Below are positions 28,096-37,464 of a stretch of 64,000 nt of DNA, piece by piece. This DNA is from Pedobacter mucosus (GTDB lineage: Bacteria > Bacteroidota > Bacteroidia > Sphingobacteriales > Sphingobacteriaceae): contig NZ_CP087585.1 in the NCBI RefSeq assembly GCF_022200785.1, positions 124,001 to 188,000 on the forward strand. The letters run 5' to 3'. The position numbers and the translations under genes were made by a program. The notes beneath the pieces are model-generated. The model had not been told where the DNA came from, made no database searches, and was given only the letters and a program-made list of their open reading frames with translations. How positions within the stretch are numbered: the first letter of the stretch is position 1; every line of letters begins with the position of its first letter.

Positions 28096-30354
28096 ATGGA
28101 AAATAATAAAACTGATAACAGTAGGCGTACCTTTTTAAAAACTTCCCTGATTGCAGGAGGGGGTTTAATGATGCATTTTAGTGGCTTGGCAAAACTGGCT
28201 TTGCCTCATAATGAAGCTGGAATACCGGCAATCCAATGGGCAGAATTAAATGGATACATCAAGATCTCCGCTGAAAATATTGTTACCCTGATCTGCCCAA
28301 ATCCTGAATTTGGCCAAAATGTAATGACTTCACTTCCTATGATTGTTGCCGAAGAACTTGGTGTAGACTGGAAAAAGGTTATAGTAGAAATGGGCCCACA
28401 CGACAATGTTAAGCTCGGTCCGCAATTTACTGGTGGAAGTAATTCTGTTAGGATGTATTGGAAACCGCTTAGGGAAGCGGGTGCAACAGCAAGAAATATG
28501 CTGATGCTTGCAGCTGCCGGCTCTTGGAGTGTACCAATTGAAGAACTGACAACCAAGGCAGGTGAAATACATCACGAAAAAAGCGGCAAAAAAGCAACTT
28601 ATGGATTACTTGCTGCAAAAGCTGCAGTTATTCCTGTTCCTAAAGGAGTAAAGCTTAAAAATGTTAAAGATTTCAGCATTGTTAGACAGTCGCAGAAAAA
28701 TGTAGAAGGCGCAAAGCTGGTTAGTGGTAAACCACTTTTTGGGCTTGATTACAAACATGAAGGGATGTTGATTGCAATGATCCAGCATCCGCCTGGGTTC
28801 GGCATGAAACTGAAATCTTTTGATGCATCACAAAGTTTGAAAATGCCTGGGGTTACGGATGTATTCTCCGTAAAACTTTATGAAGAGGGTTTTGCCCAGG
28901 GTGGCTTTGACACACGAACGTTCAATGAGCTTCTTGTTGTTGTTGGTAAAACAACCTGGGAAGTGATGAATGCAAGGAAAAAACTAGTTGCAGAGTGGAT
29001 TCCTGCGGGCGATGTAAAAGATACAATGGCAGGTAGAGGCGAAAGCCGAACAGTAATTGTTCCGGGAGAGCTGGAAAGTACCGAAAACCAATATAAGAAA
29101 ATGCTGGAGTACGGAGCGAAACCTGCCCAGTTGCTACGCAAGGATGGTGACCCTGAAACCGGTTTCAAAAATGCCAAAACAATAATTGAACGCACTTATA
29201 CTGCACCTTTTCTTGCGCATAACTGCATGGAGCCGATGAACTTTTTCGCTCATGTAACAGATGAAAAGGCATTGTTGGTAGGACCACTTCAGGCACCTGG
29301 ATGGACGGAACCTACACTAATGAAAGTGCTTAAGCTTCCTGCCGATAAGATTGAAATCCAGATGACCAGGATGGGAGGTGGCTTTGGGCGAAGGGCATAC
29401 GGACACTACCTCATTGAGGCCGCACTAATTTCCAAAAAAGCAAAAGCACCGATAAAACTTATTTACTCCCGTGAGGACGACTCAACTTATGGCATTTATC
29501 GCCCGATGTATACCGCTACTTACCGGGCGGCACTGGATGAGAATAAGAAGCTACTGGCTTTTCATGTTAAGGGCGGTGGCATTCCAGAGAACGCAGTGCA
29601 TGCCAATCGTTTTCCTGCCGGGGCAATTGATCATTACCTTGCTGAAGGATGGCAGATTGCTTCAAATATTACCATTGGGGCTTTTAGGGCACCCCGCTCT
29701 AACTTTGCGGCAGCAGCCGAACAGTCTTTTCTAGATGAATTGGCAGAAGCAATGGGAAAAGACCCGATTGAATTTCGTTTGGAACTTTTAAAAAGGGCGA
29801 AAGAAAATCCTGTCGGGAAAAATAATGAGTACGATCCTGACCGTTATGCGGGTGTATTGAATTTGGTGAAGGAGAAATCTGGCTGGTTAGATCCTTTAAA
29901 TAAAAAGTTTAGCCGGGGCGTTGCGGCTTACTTTTGTCACAGTTCTTATGCTGCCCATGTGGTAGATATGGTTTTGAAAAACGGTGAACCTTATGTGGAA
30001 CGTGTTTTTAGTGCTGTTGATTCGGGAATTGTAATTAATCCAGATGCTGCGACAAATATGGTTCAGGGAGCGGTTGTTGATGGAATCGGGAACAGCCTTT
30101 ATGGAGGTTTGACGCACAAGAACGGTGTAGTAGAGGAAAATAATTTCCATAAATACAGGATCATCAGAATGCATGAGGCACCAAAAACGGTTGATGTTTC
30201 GTTTGTTCAAAACGATATCGATCCAAGCGGATTGGGAGAACCTCCGTTTCCACCAGTATTTGGCGCAGTTGCGAATGCCTTATACAAAGCAACTGGGAAA
30301 CGCCACTATCAGCAACCTTTTGCATTGCAGCAAATTGAGCCTACTAGTGTTTAA
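28096..30354 (+). CDS. Molybdopterin-binding large subunit of a xanthine-dehydrogenase family hydroxylase (IorB-like)
   Basis: A 752-residue molybdenum hydroxylase subunit with a Tat signal (SRRTFLKT, residues about 9-16, then a hydrophobic stretch), so it is folded in the cytoplasm and exported. It matches the IorB group, which hydroxylates aldehydes or N-heterocycles. Molybdenum-site landmarks are TRMGGGFGRRAYG, GAFRAPRSNFAAAAEQSFLDE and, near the end, GLGEPPFPP with the catalytic Glu. It pairs with the 2Fe-2S protein at 30388 and the cytochrome at 27415. The true substrate is unknown. Molybdate from modABC (7,601-9,663) could supply the cofactor. Confidence 0.92.
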   Translation: MENNKTDNSRRTFLKTSLIAGGGLMMHFSGLAKLALPHNEAGIPAIQWAELNGYIKISAENIVTLICPNPEFGQNVMTSLPMIVAEELGVDWKKVIVEMGPHDNVKLGPQFTGGSNSVRMYWKPLREAGATARNMLMLAAAGSWSVPIEELTTKAGEIHHEKSGKKATYGLLAAKAAVIPVPKGVKLKNVKDFSIVRQSQKNVEGAKLVSGKPLFGLDYKHEGMLIAMIQHPPGFGMKLKSFDASQSLKMPGVTDVFSVKLYEEGFAQGGFDTRTFNELLVVVGKTTWEVMNARKKLVAEWIPAGDVKDTMAGRGESRTVIVPGELESTENQYKKMLEYGAKPAQLLRKDGDPETGFKNAKTIIERTYTAPFLAHNCMEPMNFFAHVTDEKALLVGPLQAPGWTEPTLMKVLKLPADKIEIQMTRMGGGFGRRAYGHYLIEAALISKKAKAPIKLIYSREDDSTYGIYRPMYTATYRAALDENKKLLAFHVKGGGIPENAVHANRFPAGAIDHYLAEGWQIASNITIGAFRAPRSNFAAAAEQSFLDELAEAMGKDPIEFRLELLKRAKENPVGKNNEYDPDRYAGVLNLVKEKSGWLDPLNKKFSRGVAAYFCHSSYAAHVVDMVLKNGEPYVERVFSAVDSGIVINPDAATNMVQGAVVDGIGNSLYGGLTHKNGVVEENNFHKYRIIRMHEAPKTVDVSFVQNDIDPSGLGEPPFPPVFGAVANALYKATGKRHYQQPFALQQIEPTSV

Positions 30355-30387
30355 ACTTAATAATTTTGCTAATCTATATACATTATC

Positions 30388-30852
30388 ATGATTACTTTAA
30401 ATATCAATAAGAAGAACTATAAACTTGATGCAGATCCGGAAACGCCATTGTTATGGGTGCTTCGTGATCATGTTGGTTTGGTTGGAACTAAATATGGATG
30501 TGGGGTTGCACAATGTGGCGCATGCGTAGTTCACCTAGATGGTGAGGCTGTACGTTCTTGCGTTACAAAACTTAGTCGTGCTCAAGGCAAAAAGGTGGTA
30601 ACCATCGAGGGTTTATCGGAACATAATAACCATCCCCTGCAAAAAGCCTGGTTAGAATTGGATGTTTCTCAATGTGGTTATTGCCAGGCTGGTCAGATCA
30701 TGTCGGCAGCAGTATTAATAAAGGAAAATAAAAACCCAACAGATGAAGATATAAACGATGCAATGGCTGGTAATATTTGTCGTTGCGGAACTTATTTGCG
30801 CATTAGAGATGCTATAAAATTGGCAGCAAAAGAGAGTAGTAAAAGTAAATAG
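30388..30852 (+). CDS. 2Fe-2S small subunit of the molybdenum hydroxylase (IorA-like)
   Basis: A 154-residue iron-sulfur protein. The plant-ferredoxin-type cluster is bound by [21 protein letters not shown], and the second cluster by CGYCQAGQ and CRCGTYL. It passes electrons from the molybdenum site of the large subunit to the cytochrome. It starts 33 bases after the large subunit gene and is last in the operon. A TAATTTTG box (30361-30368) lies just before it, but it is probably fortuitous. Confidence 0.93.
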   Translation: MITLNINKKNYKLDADPETPLLWVLRDHVGLVGTKYGCGVAQCGACVVHLDGEAVRSCVTKLSRAQGKKVVTIEGLSEHNNHPLQKAWLELDVSQCGYCQAGQIMSAAVLIKENKNPTDEDINDAMAGNICRCGTYLRIRDAIKLAAKESSKSK

Positions 30853-31101
30853 GATACAATTGTAGATTACTTGGTTTCCCGTTGATATAAACTTTATAAA
30901 ATATAATTTCGCAAAATTTATAACCGTAATCCACCAGTAAACCTATCTAATTAAGGTCTGATTCAATGTATAATCATTTTATGGATTGATCAGGAGACAT
31001 GTTCGTATATCATTTTGTTAAGGCTTGGCTTAGATAGCGCTTATGTATTATTTGCAACACAATACATATCTCCTGAAATTTTCTTTTATCATTTTTAGCG
31101 T

Positions 31102-31674
31102 CTATAGCTTTACAGACTTAGACAGACGAATTGCAGCAAGTAGATAATAAAACGCACCAAAGGCAGAGTAGCCGGCCAAACTCGCAATTCCTTTCGTTGG
31201 ATCATTGGCAGAAATGAAAATAAAAATGCCGGCGATTACAGACTGGCCACCACTAATGATCATTGGCCATTGTCCGCCTAAAAGTTTCTTTCGGTTTAAA
31301 CCTAAAATCAATTGAATCAATCCTGTTCCAATTGCCCAGACTCCAAAAACCATTAACGCTTCCGGAACTCCTTTTTGTAAGGCAATAAATACAGCTATTG
31401 TTGTAATGGAACTAATTACGATATTAACATATTGTGGCGTTTTAGAAATATTGGAAGAATTGGCTCTAATATCCAAAAACGTCCCTATAATATCCCAAGC
31501 AGGATATATGATTAGCAAAATGCTGGCTGTAAGTAATGAGACTTTCGCAAATAGAGCGATAAGGATAACCCAAACCACCGAAAAAGCAACACGGATAAAA
31601 TAAAGTTGGCGTAAAGATTTGGCAGTTTCAACTGCTTGGCTGTTTACTGCTGATGTTATGGGATTGGCTGTCAT
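31102..31674 (-). CDS. HdeD/DUF308-like membrane protein
   Basis: A 190-residue inner-membrane protein with about six hydrophobic helices and repeated pairs of short turns, as in the HdeD (DUF308) family. Landmarks are ILLIIYPAWDIIGTFLDIRAN and GQWPMIISGGQSVIAGIFIF. HdeD is linked to acid resistance in enteric bacteria, but this family is broad and the role here is unknown. It is divergent from the Crp-like gene at 31869 and is not in an obvious operon. Confidence 0.72.
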   Translation of the reverse strand: MTANPITSAVNSQAVETAKSLRQLYFIRVAFSVVWVILIALFAKVSLLTASILLIIYPAWDIIGTFLDIRANSSNISKTPQYVNIVISSITTIAVFIALQKGVPEALMVFGVWAIGTGLIQLILGLNRKKLLGGQWPMIISGGQSVIAGIFIFISANDPTKGIASLAGYSAFGAFYYLLAAIRLSKSVKL

Positions 31675-31868
31675 GGTTTGTTTTATTAATTTGTTTTTCT
31701 ATTCTTCAAAGGTGTAAAGTATAGGCTTGCAGATTTTTCACTTAAGTGAAAACGTAAATAGAATTTACATTACCATTGCAATTTACCTAGCTATAGAAGA
31801 GGTTTGATTTAGACTTATGGAATTTTCTTTATTAGCTTAGTTGAAATTTTCATTTAAATTAAGATAGA

Positions 31869-32465
31869 ATGAACGATAAAATCGAAGTCATTTTTCAGCA
31901 TTTAAGCAACTTTGCTCCTTTAAATGTTAACGATATCAGCGATAGCCAGCCCTATTGGAAATCGAGGAAGATGAATAAAGGAGATTTTTTTAATATGCAG
32001 CAAATGGTTTGTAATGACCTAGGCTTAATTATAAAAGGAATTTTTAGAATCTATTATCAGGATCCAAATAGCAAAGAGTTTAAAAACATTTATTTTTTTT
32101 CAGAGAATCAGTTCGTCGTCTCTTTTAGAAGTTTCGTATCCCGTGATGCTTGCTGGTACTTTATCGAAGCTATGGAGGATTCGGAGATTTTCTTCATTTC
32201 TTACAAGGACTTGAATGCACTTTATAAAAGCCATCCCAACTGGAGCACATTTGGCAGGTTATTAGCCGAATCATTTTTTAATATTGCGCAGACTCGAACG
32301 GAAGAATTTATTTTTTACACTCATGAACAGCGCTATCTTAGATTGCTCCAAGCTCACCCTAATATTATTGAGCGTATTCCTGCTTACCATATTTCGTCTT
32401 ATTTGGGGATCAAAAATCCTTCGTTAAGCCGCATCCGGAAAAGGGTAGAATTGAAAAAAGTGTGA
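31869..32465 (+). CDS. Crp/Fnr family regulator
   Basis: A 198-residue regulator. The N-terminal two thirds form a cyclic-nucleotide-binding-like beta-roll (GDFFNMQQMVCNDLGLIIKG), and the C-terminus holds the helix-turn-helix: RIPAYHISSYLGIKNPSLSRIRKRV. The Arg-Ser pair that binds cAMP in Crp is not obvious, which is common in Bacteroidota members that sense other signals or nothing. Being divergent from the membrane protein at 31102, it may control it. Confidence 0.85.
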   Translation: MNDKIEVIFQHLSNFAPLNVNDISDSQPYWKSRKMNKGDFFNMQQMVCNDLGLIIKGIFRIYYQDPNSKEFKNIYFFSENQFVVSFRSFVSRDACWYFIEAMEDSEIFFISYKDLNALYKSHPNWSTFGRLLAESFFNIAQTRTEEFIFYTHEQRYLRLLQAHPNIIERIPAYHISSYLGIKNPSLSRIRKRVELKKV

Positions 32466-32806
32466 GTAATAGAACGTTTAGTTATTAAAAGAAGTTGATT
32501 ATTAAATCGTCATAACAATCATTTTTAAGTGGTTTTCCTGTGTCAAGTTTGTCTTCATAATCAGCATGTTTCCAAAAAATCGGTTTCTGATTCTCGCGAA
32601 TGCTAACTCTTAAAGCTGTTTGCTAGTCTATCGCATTCATATTCTTTTGCGAGTGTAAGCGTTCCGCATTTACATTACATCACTTAAAAATTATTATAAT
32701 AAAACCTTAATTACAAAACAACAGTTTCTAAGAAAACTTCAATTAAATATTTGCTGTGATCATAAACCTAAAGCAATTGAATTTTCAATAAATATTTTTG
32801 CTATTT
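32466..32806. other. Intergenic stretch, no gene seen
   Basis: About 340 A+T-rich bases between two convergent genes. I see no ORF, RNA gene or clear terminator hairpin. Confidence 0.5.
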
Positions 32807-34006
32807 TTATTCGTAGTTAGGAAGCTCAATATCATCTTTCGTAACGTTTGCTTCCTTTTCTCCACTAAAAATTTTCTTAATTTTGGCTACAAAACGACTG
32901 GCAATAATTGACGCTACAGTATTCAATACAATTACCCCAAATTTTGATTTAGGATGAGCTAACCAAGGAACTCCTGGAGGCAATTTTTGTACTTTTTCCA
33001 CAAACGGACGCATGCGTTTTTTATAAGCTAAAAACGCATTCTCATGATGATCATGGCGAGAAAGCTCCCCTGCCAATAAGTATGCGCCCACAATGGCTAA
33101 TGTTGTGCCCATGCCTGTAAGAGGTGTTGGGCAATAAGCAGCGTCCCCAATCATTCCTGCTCGACCATCAAACCATCTCGGTGCCTGAACCTGACTAATA
33201 CCATCAAAGTACACATCTCTATTATTTTCAATTTCGTTCATTAGGCGTTCCTCTTCCCATCCAGCACCCAAGAGTTTATGTTTCAATACTTCCTTTTGTT
33301 CATTGTTGGTTTGGTTAAGATAGCTTTCGTTATTTGAAAGAAAGCTGAAAGAAGCTCTTATGGTACCATGATTGTCAGGACGGAGAAGAATAACACGTGA
33401 ACCGGGCGCCGTGTACCAACGGGCCCATTTTGTATCCCTTTCAACTTTAGGAATAGTGAACCATGCATTATAAAGGCCAACAAATTTTAATTTAGGTTCA
33501 TCTCCAAAAATTAGTTTCCTTGTTGTGGACCTGACTCCATCAGCAGCGATTAATAAATCAAATGATTCATTAGAATTATCACTAAACTTAATATCAACTT
33601 TATCAGAATTTTGGTTTATTGAAGTGATAAATTTACCAAAGAGATACTTTACGTTCTCCTTTGTGCATTCATATAAAATATTAACCAAATCTCCCCGAAT
33701 AATCTCAGCTTCGCTAGTAAAACTATCACTTCCATTTGCTGGAAATTCGGCTTCAACTTCATTTTTACCATTTACAAACTGCAGTCCAATTTCACCTGTG
33801 TTAGCGGCAAGTATCTGCTCCTCAATACCCATCATTTTTGCAATAGCACGACCTGCTCCTCTAATATCAAGATTCTGGCCGCCTAATCTTAATGATTCTG
33901 ATCGCTCGACAATTGTAACATCATAACCATATTTGGCCAGCCAAAAGCCCAACGTTGGACCTGCAATACTTGCTCCAGATATTAATACTTTTTTTTTGAT
34001 TTTCAT
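32807..34006 (-). CDS. FAD-dependent monooxygenase (TetX/PHBH-like)
   Basis: A 399-residue flavoprotein monooxygenase. The FAD-binding dinucleotide motif is at the N-terminus (ISGASIAGPTLGFWLAKYGY), the D-G motif is DLLIAADGVRSTTRKL, and the second FAD motif is GMIGDAAYCPTPLTGMGTTLAI. The fold is that of para-hydroxybenzoate hydroxylase and TetX, which hydroxylate aromatic compounds or inactivate tetracyclines. TetX-like proteins are common in Bacteroidota; whether this one acts on an antibiotic cannot be told from the sequence. It stands alone. Confidence 0.88.
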   Translation of the reverse strand: MKIKKKVLISGASIAGPTLGFWLAKYGYDVTIVERSESLRLGGQNLDIRGAGRAIAKMMGIEEQILAANTGEIGLQFVNGKNEVEAEFPANGSDSFTSEAEIIRGDLVNILYECTKENVKYLFGKFITSINQNSDKVDIKFSDNSNESFDLLIAADGVRSTTRKLIFGDEPKLKFVGLYNAWFTIPKVERDTKWARWYTAPGSRVILLRPDNHGTIRASFSFLSNNESYLNQTNNEQKEVLKHKLLGAGWEEERLMNEIENNRDVYFDGISQVQAPRWFDGRAGMIGDAAYCPTPLTGMGTTLAIVGAYLLAGELSRHDHHENAFLAYKKRMRPFVEKVQKLPPGVPWLAHPKSKFGVIVLNTVASIIASRFVAKIKKIFSGEKEANVTKDDIELPNYE

Positions 34007-34406
34007 CGATTTGATATAAGTTGGTTGTTAAAAAGCCTTCAGGTATTAATAAATGGATTATTGATTTTTAGTTAGAGAATTTGGGACTTGACTAAGTTCT
34101 TCTAGGCACACACCTCAATGGTTGATAAAAATTTTCATTGTAATGGCATCTAACTTTTGGAGTTTATAGGAAAGCAAACTAAGTTATGCACCAATCAAAT
34201 TTCTTATAACAAGGTAGATAAATAAATGTTTTCGTACCATTTTTGGATTAAATACGATAAAGTCTCAATCGATGACTTAATATGCCTATTTGTATTTAAT
34301 CACATAGCATTACGCCTATGATTAAATATAAATTGCTATATAAAATTTCCTAGTCAACCCTTGGCGTTTTTAATTATTTTTGCATATTATTCTATGTTTT
34401 AAGCTT
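34007..34406. other. Intergenic stretch with a possible promoter for the next gene
   Basis: About 400 bases between divergent genes. A -7 element TATTTTTG (34375-34382) lies 24 bases before the ATG at 34407, but no matching TTTG was found at the right distance upstream. No other structure is seen. Confidence 0.35.
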
Positions 34407-34937
34407 ATGAAAACCATATGCAAATTTATCCTACTACAATTGCTAGTTGTTTCTATTAGTCATGGGCAAAATCGTATTCAGCCAGGAATATACACGATCA
34501 AAAACAAAAAATATGAAGTCATAAGAACAAATGTTTTCTCGGAGGCTTCAAATGAAAAAATAATTATAAGTTCGGTCGACAATAAGTATTTTCATTCCGC
34601 TCCACCAAGACCAAAAGTTCAGTATCCTTTTCCTATGCAATTAAAGGATATCCATGTTGATAATGATCGAGCCAAATCAATTATCTTAAATGTTTTGAAA
34701 GATAAGCTAGATATGTTAAAGAGTGAGAACGATACATTAGGGATAAGGATTGTTTTTATGGAAAATGGTAAAATTGGAGGAATTACCTATATGCTCAAGC
34801 CATCAACGATAATTACAATAGATAATATTGATCAAATTGAAAAGCTTTTCAAAGCTGAGCTAAAAGCTAAGTTTACAGGTATTGACTATTTACAATATAA
34901 ATTAATTTCTTATTCATTACCTAGCGTAATATTTTAG
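34407..34937 (+). CDS. Exported hypothetical protein
   Basis: A 176-residue protein with a signal peptide (MKTICKFILLQLLVVSISHG, cleaved after SHGQ). The ORF can be extended to 34380, but the ATG at 34407 gives the normal signal peptide, so I used it. The mature part has short beta-strand-like stretches and no motif I recognise. It ends in a hydrophobic residue cluster (SLPSVIF). It is the last gene before the recombinase remnant and has no clear partner. Confidence 0.65.
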   Translation: MKTICKFILLQLLVVSISHGQNRIQPGIYTIKNKKYEVIRTNVFSEASNEKIIISSVDNKYFHSAPPRPKVQYPFPMQLKDIHVDNDRAKSIILNVLKDKLDMLKSENDTLGIRIVFMENGKIGGITYMLKPSTIITIDNIDQIEKLFKAELKAKFTGIDYLQYKLISYSLPSVIF

Positions 34938-35726
34938 GGCTTAAGAAAATTAGTAAGATATCAGCGTTACTAACCTTTTAAAGCATTCTTTTAGGTTTAA
35001 CTTCTAAATTTATAAACCAATGTCTATGAACTAGCTGCACAAAATTCTGAATAACTTGTAAGCTCTTTAACTATACGTATATCAAATTTCTGACAAGCTG
35101 AGAAACTTGACAGTGCTTTGCCTAATGAGATTATTGATTTAGGTTACAATTATGATCGAATCCTTCCAAACCAGATTCTCAAAGTTTATTTAACAATAAT
35201 TAATTATCCATTAACTACCAATTTCATTTTTTCACTCACAACTGATTCATCTTGTAAAACGATACAACGAATTTCTGATAGTTCAATATACATGAGTAAA
35301 TCACCTTTTTCATTCCGAGTTAAAATAAACTTTTCTGATGAATTGCTAGTGAATTTATCTCTTATTTGGTTTGCAACTAGAAGGCTAATTGAAATGGAAG
35401 TTCCATCTTTAAATATTAATTTTCTATCCATGATTATTTATCTGAATTTATATAAACGATTAAAGTGCTTGCATGGATGTTATTATTTTATCATTAGTGA
35501 ATGAATTATTGGCTAAAATCCTTTCTTTGGGTTCTGCTTCTTTGTATTTTATTTATTGAATTTAGCTTCGAAAATTAATGTTTAGGAAATGCTGGTATAA
35601 ACAATTTATCAGCGTTCATCTTTCAGAAGGCCATCGATGTTTCGGACGTTAGAAATAAAACATATAAACTTCTTTTGTTTCTTTAGATCTATTGCTATTA
35701 CGACGATTTCTAATTTGTCCACAGTG
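34938..35726. other. A+T-rich stretch with at most one small gene
   Basis: About 790 bases between the exported protein and the recombinase remnant. One weak ORF is noted at 35204-35431. This stretch could be what is left of an older mobile element whose recombinase remnant follows, but no left attachment repeat could be found in it. Confidence 0.4.
35204..35431 (-). CDS. Small hypothetical protein
   Basis: A 75-residue ORF beginning MDRKLIFKDGTSISIS and containing IRDKFTSNSSEKFILTRNEKG, a normal-looking composition with alternating strands. No promoter or ribosome site is convincing, and the opposite strand also holds an ORF. I report it as possible because its composition is protein-like, not because a family is recognised. 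Confidence 0.35.
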   Translation of the reverse strand: MDRKLIFKDGTSISISLLVANQIRDKFTSNSSEKFILTRNEKGDLLMYIELSEIRCIVLQDESVVSEKMKLVVNG

Positions 35727-36210
35727 AGGTTATGTGTATATTGAAAAAGGTCTATCAATTTGCTTAAAAGCAAAGATTATAGCGAAATATATAACGTTAA
35801 AAAAGCAACTGGAGGAATCCAATGAAAGGATTTCAAAAGCAAGAAATAAAATGCTTAATGATTTGATCCTAGATTTTGAGTATAGAAAAATCAAATCCGA
35901 ATGTGATAGAAACATCTCAATTCTTGAAAATAAGTTGATCGATTTGTTTAAAGGAAAAGAGAATATAAACCAATTAATCGGAAAAGCGACTGGATTGCTT
36001 GTTAACCTCCATGAAACATATTTAAATGCAGATTCAGAAGTAAAACGGAGAATGATTAGTTCGATCTATCCCCGAATATCACTTTTGACGGAATGCAACA
36101 TCGAACTATTGGATGAATGAGGTACGTGTTCTAGGTAGTTTAAAGACCGTTTTTGAGGGCAAAAAAAAGGGGCAAACCAAACAAAAATTTGATTTGCCCA
36201 CTATGGTAGC
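35727..36210 (+). pseudogene. Remnant of a large serine recombinase (older element), 3' part only
   Basis: This stretch is a degraded copy of the last 480 bases of the intact recombinase gene (about 60,870-61,352). The protein similarity is obvious: QLEESNERISKARNKMLND and DFEYRKIKSECDRNI are shared almost word for word. Small deletions shift the frame (for example near 36,077), and the 5' four fifths, including the catalytic serine domain, are missing. It ends at the same attachment sequence (TGGTAGC, 36204-36210) as the intact gene. This points to an earlier integration at the same tRNA, later decayed. Confidence 0.85.
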
Positions 36211-36289
36211 CCTTACCGGACAAATCTCGAATTTTTTCTTGCCTGATTTGCAGGAATTAGCTAAAGTTGCGAATCATTTTAAAATTTAA
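36204..36289 (+). other. Left attachment site and first bases of the island, which continue the recombinase frame
   Basis: TGGTAGC (36204-36210) repeats the 3' end of the tRNA-Met gene (61346-61352). After it, in the same reading frame as the recombinase remnant, there are 25 sense codons and a TAA (36287-36289), giving LTGQISNFFLPDLQEL and on to ANHFKI. When the island is excised as a circle, the intact recombinase frame would read through the joined site into this stretch. Confidence 0.65.
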
Positions 36290-36460
36290 AGAATCGTTAC
36301 CAGACAATTTTTGAACTAAATTATTAGGGAATGATGGTCCCAGAATTTTATTCTCACCGAGATATGGATTTCCATAGAACTTTTTCTGGCTATCCATGAA
36401 AGTGAGATTTTTATATTTCAAAATTGGCTTGAGACTCGGTGAATCGTTGTAGAGTCAATC

Positions 36461-36562
36461 CGCGGAAGTTCGACCCTGTATGAACATTTTGATTCTATAC
36501 TTAATTTTGAGAAAGTGTTGAGTAATAAAGTTGAACGACAGTATCGAAGAAAAAAAATTTAG
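36461..36562 (+). repeat. Diverged repeat, copy 1 (gene-end remnant)
   Basis: These 102 bases can be translated to RGSSTLYEHFDSILNFEK and then VLSNKVERQYRRKKI and a stop. Copy 2 at 41097-41201 encodes RLSSALFAHCESIENFEK then VLTNKIEGQYRKKKHM and a stop. Synonymous and conservative changes show that both were once coding. The parent gene is not recognised. The two copies bracket the protease and GapS4-like genes. Confidence 0.6.
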
Positions 36563-36566
36563 TCAA

Positions 36567-37391
36567 TTACATCCTACTTTCTATAATTGGCTTAAAGTCC
36601 AAAATTTTATCAGATTGAATGCAGTAACCCAAATTCATAGGTATATTAGTAATAGTTGTATTTATTGTTGGGACATTTTTTTTATAAACTATTCCTTGAG
36701 CATCATATAGTGGACCTGCATATAAAATTCCCAAAAGCTTTAATCTATTGCCTTGTTGGAGTGGCTGTTTATGTAGCGCATAGCTACTTTCGTTTACAAT
36801 CATAATTGGAGAGCCGCTTGATCCAGTAAAACAAGCACAGTCAATGATGAACTCAGGAGAGCCATTATGTTTTATAAAAAAAGGTGTAGCTGTAATACCT
36901 CTTCTGACAAGAGGTAAATTATGCAAATCGTCCGCTAGTCCATTTGGAAAACCAGCCATATAGATATCCTCTGTCGGTTTATATATTTCGGTATCATTAT
37001 AATCTGGAATATTATGCTCTCGAAGGGGGGCAAAATATGGTTCCTTACCTAACTTTTCGAGTTCCGAAAAAATCTTAGCAATAGGAATAATACAAAGATC
37101 TATATTTTTTTCAGGGTGCGGTATTACCCAATTTTGGATATCCGTGATTGTAATGTCCTTAATGTCATTATGATCAGGCTTGTTCTGATCATCTGTCGTT
37201 GTTATTCGAAATGATGCACTAACTGCCCTTTCGACAACATGTATGTTGGTCACGATTACAGTTGCTGACTTGTTTTCAAGGAATGTGTACTGAAAAAAGA
37301 ATCCTGATCCAAATTCATTAGTGCCATCAGATAATGTAACAGTAATTTTTATCGCATTGTGATCGACAAATTCAAATAACGAAACTGACAT
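36567..37391 (-). CDS. Trypsin-like serine peptidase
   Basis: A 274-residue intracellular serine protease of the trypsin fold. The triad is visible: His51 in VTNIHVVE, Asp98 in NIDLCIIPI and Ser192 in TGSSGSPIMI (the GxSGSP motif). There is no signal peptide, propeptide or PDZ domain, which sets it apart from HtrA/DegP. It is divergent from a caspase-like gene whose start lies 73 bases away. Such protease pairs are known in bacterial defence and cell-death modules, where a sensed infection leads one protease to activate the other. The position in a defence island supports this, but the target is unknown. Confidence 0.83.
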   Translation of the reverse strand: MSVSLFEFVDHNAIKITVTLSDGTNEFGSGFFFQYTFLENKSATVIVTNIHVVERAVSASFRITTTDDQNKPDHNDIKDITITDIQNWVIPHPEKNIDLCIIPIAKIFSELEKLGKEPYFAPLREHNIPDYNDTEIYKPTEDIYMAGFPNGLADDLHNLPLVRRGITATPFFIKHNGSPEFIIDCACFTGSSGSPIMIVNESSYALHKQPLQQGNRLKLLGILYAGPLYDAQGIVYKKNVPTINTTITNIPMNLGYCIQSDKILDFKPIIESRM

Positions 37392-37464
37392 GTTAATAAG
37401 TTAAAATTATTATCTAATATATGTTTTAAAAAAACAATCTTACGAATAATAAGAAGTAAGACTG

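Noticed and set aside
30361..30368. TAATTTTG as a separate promoter for the 2Fe-2S subunit
   Set aside because: No TTTG at the correct distance, and the gene is only 33 bases from its operon partner.
35118..35504. A 128-residue plus-strand ORF
   Set aside because: Its composition is less protein-like than the opposite ORF at 35204-35431, and its start is not supported.
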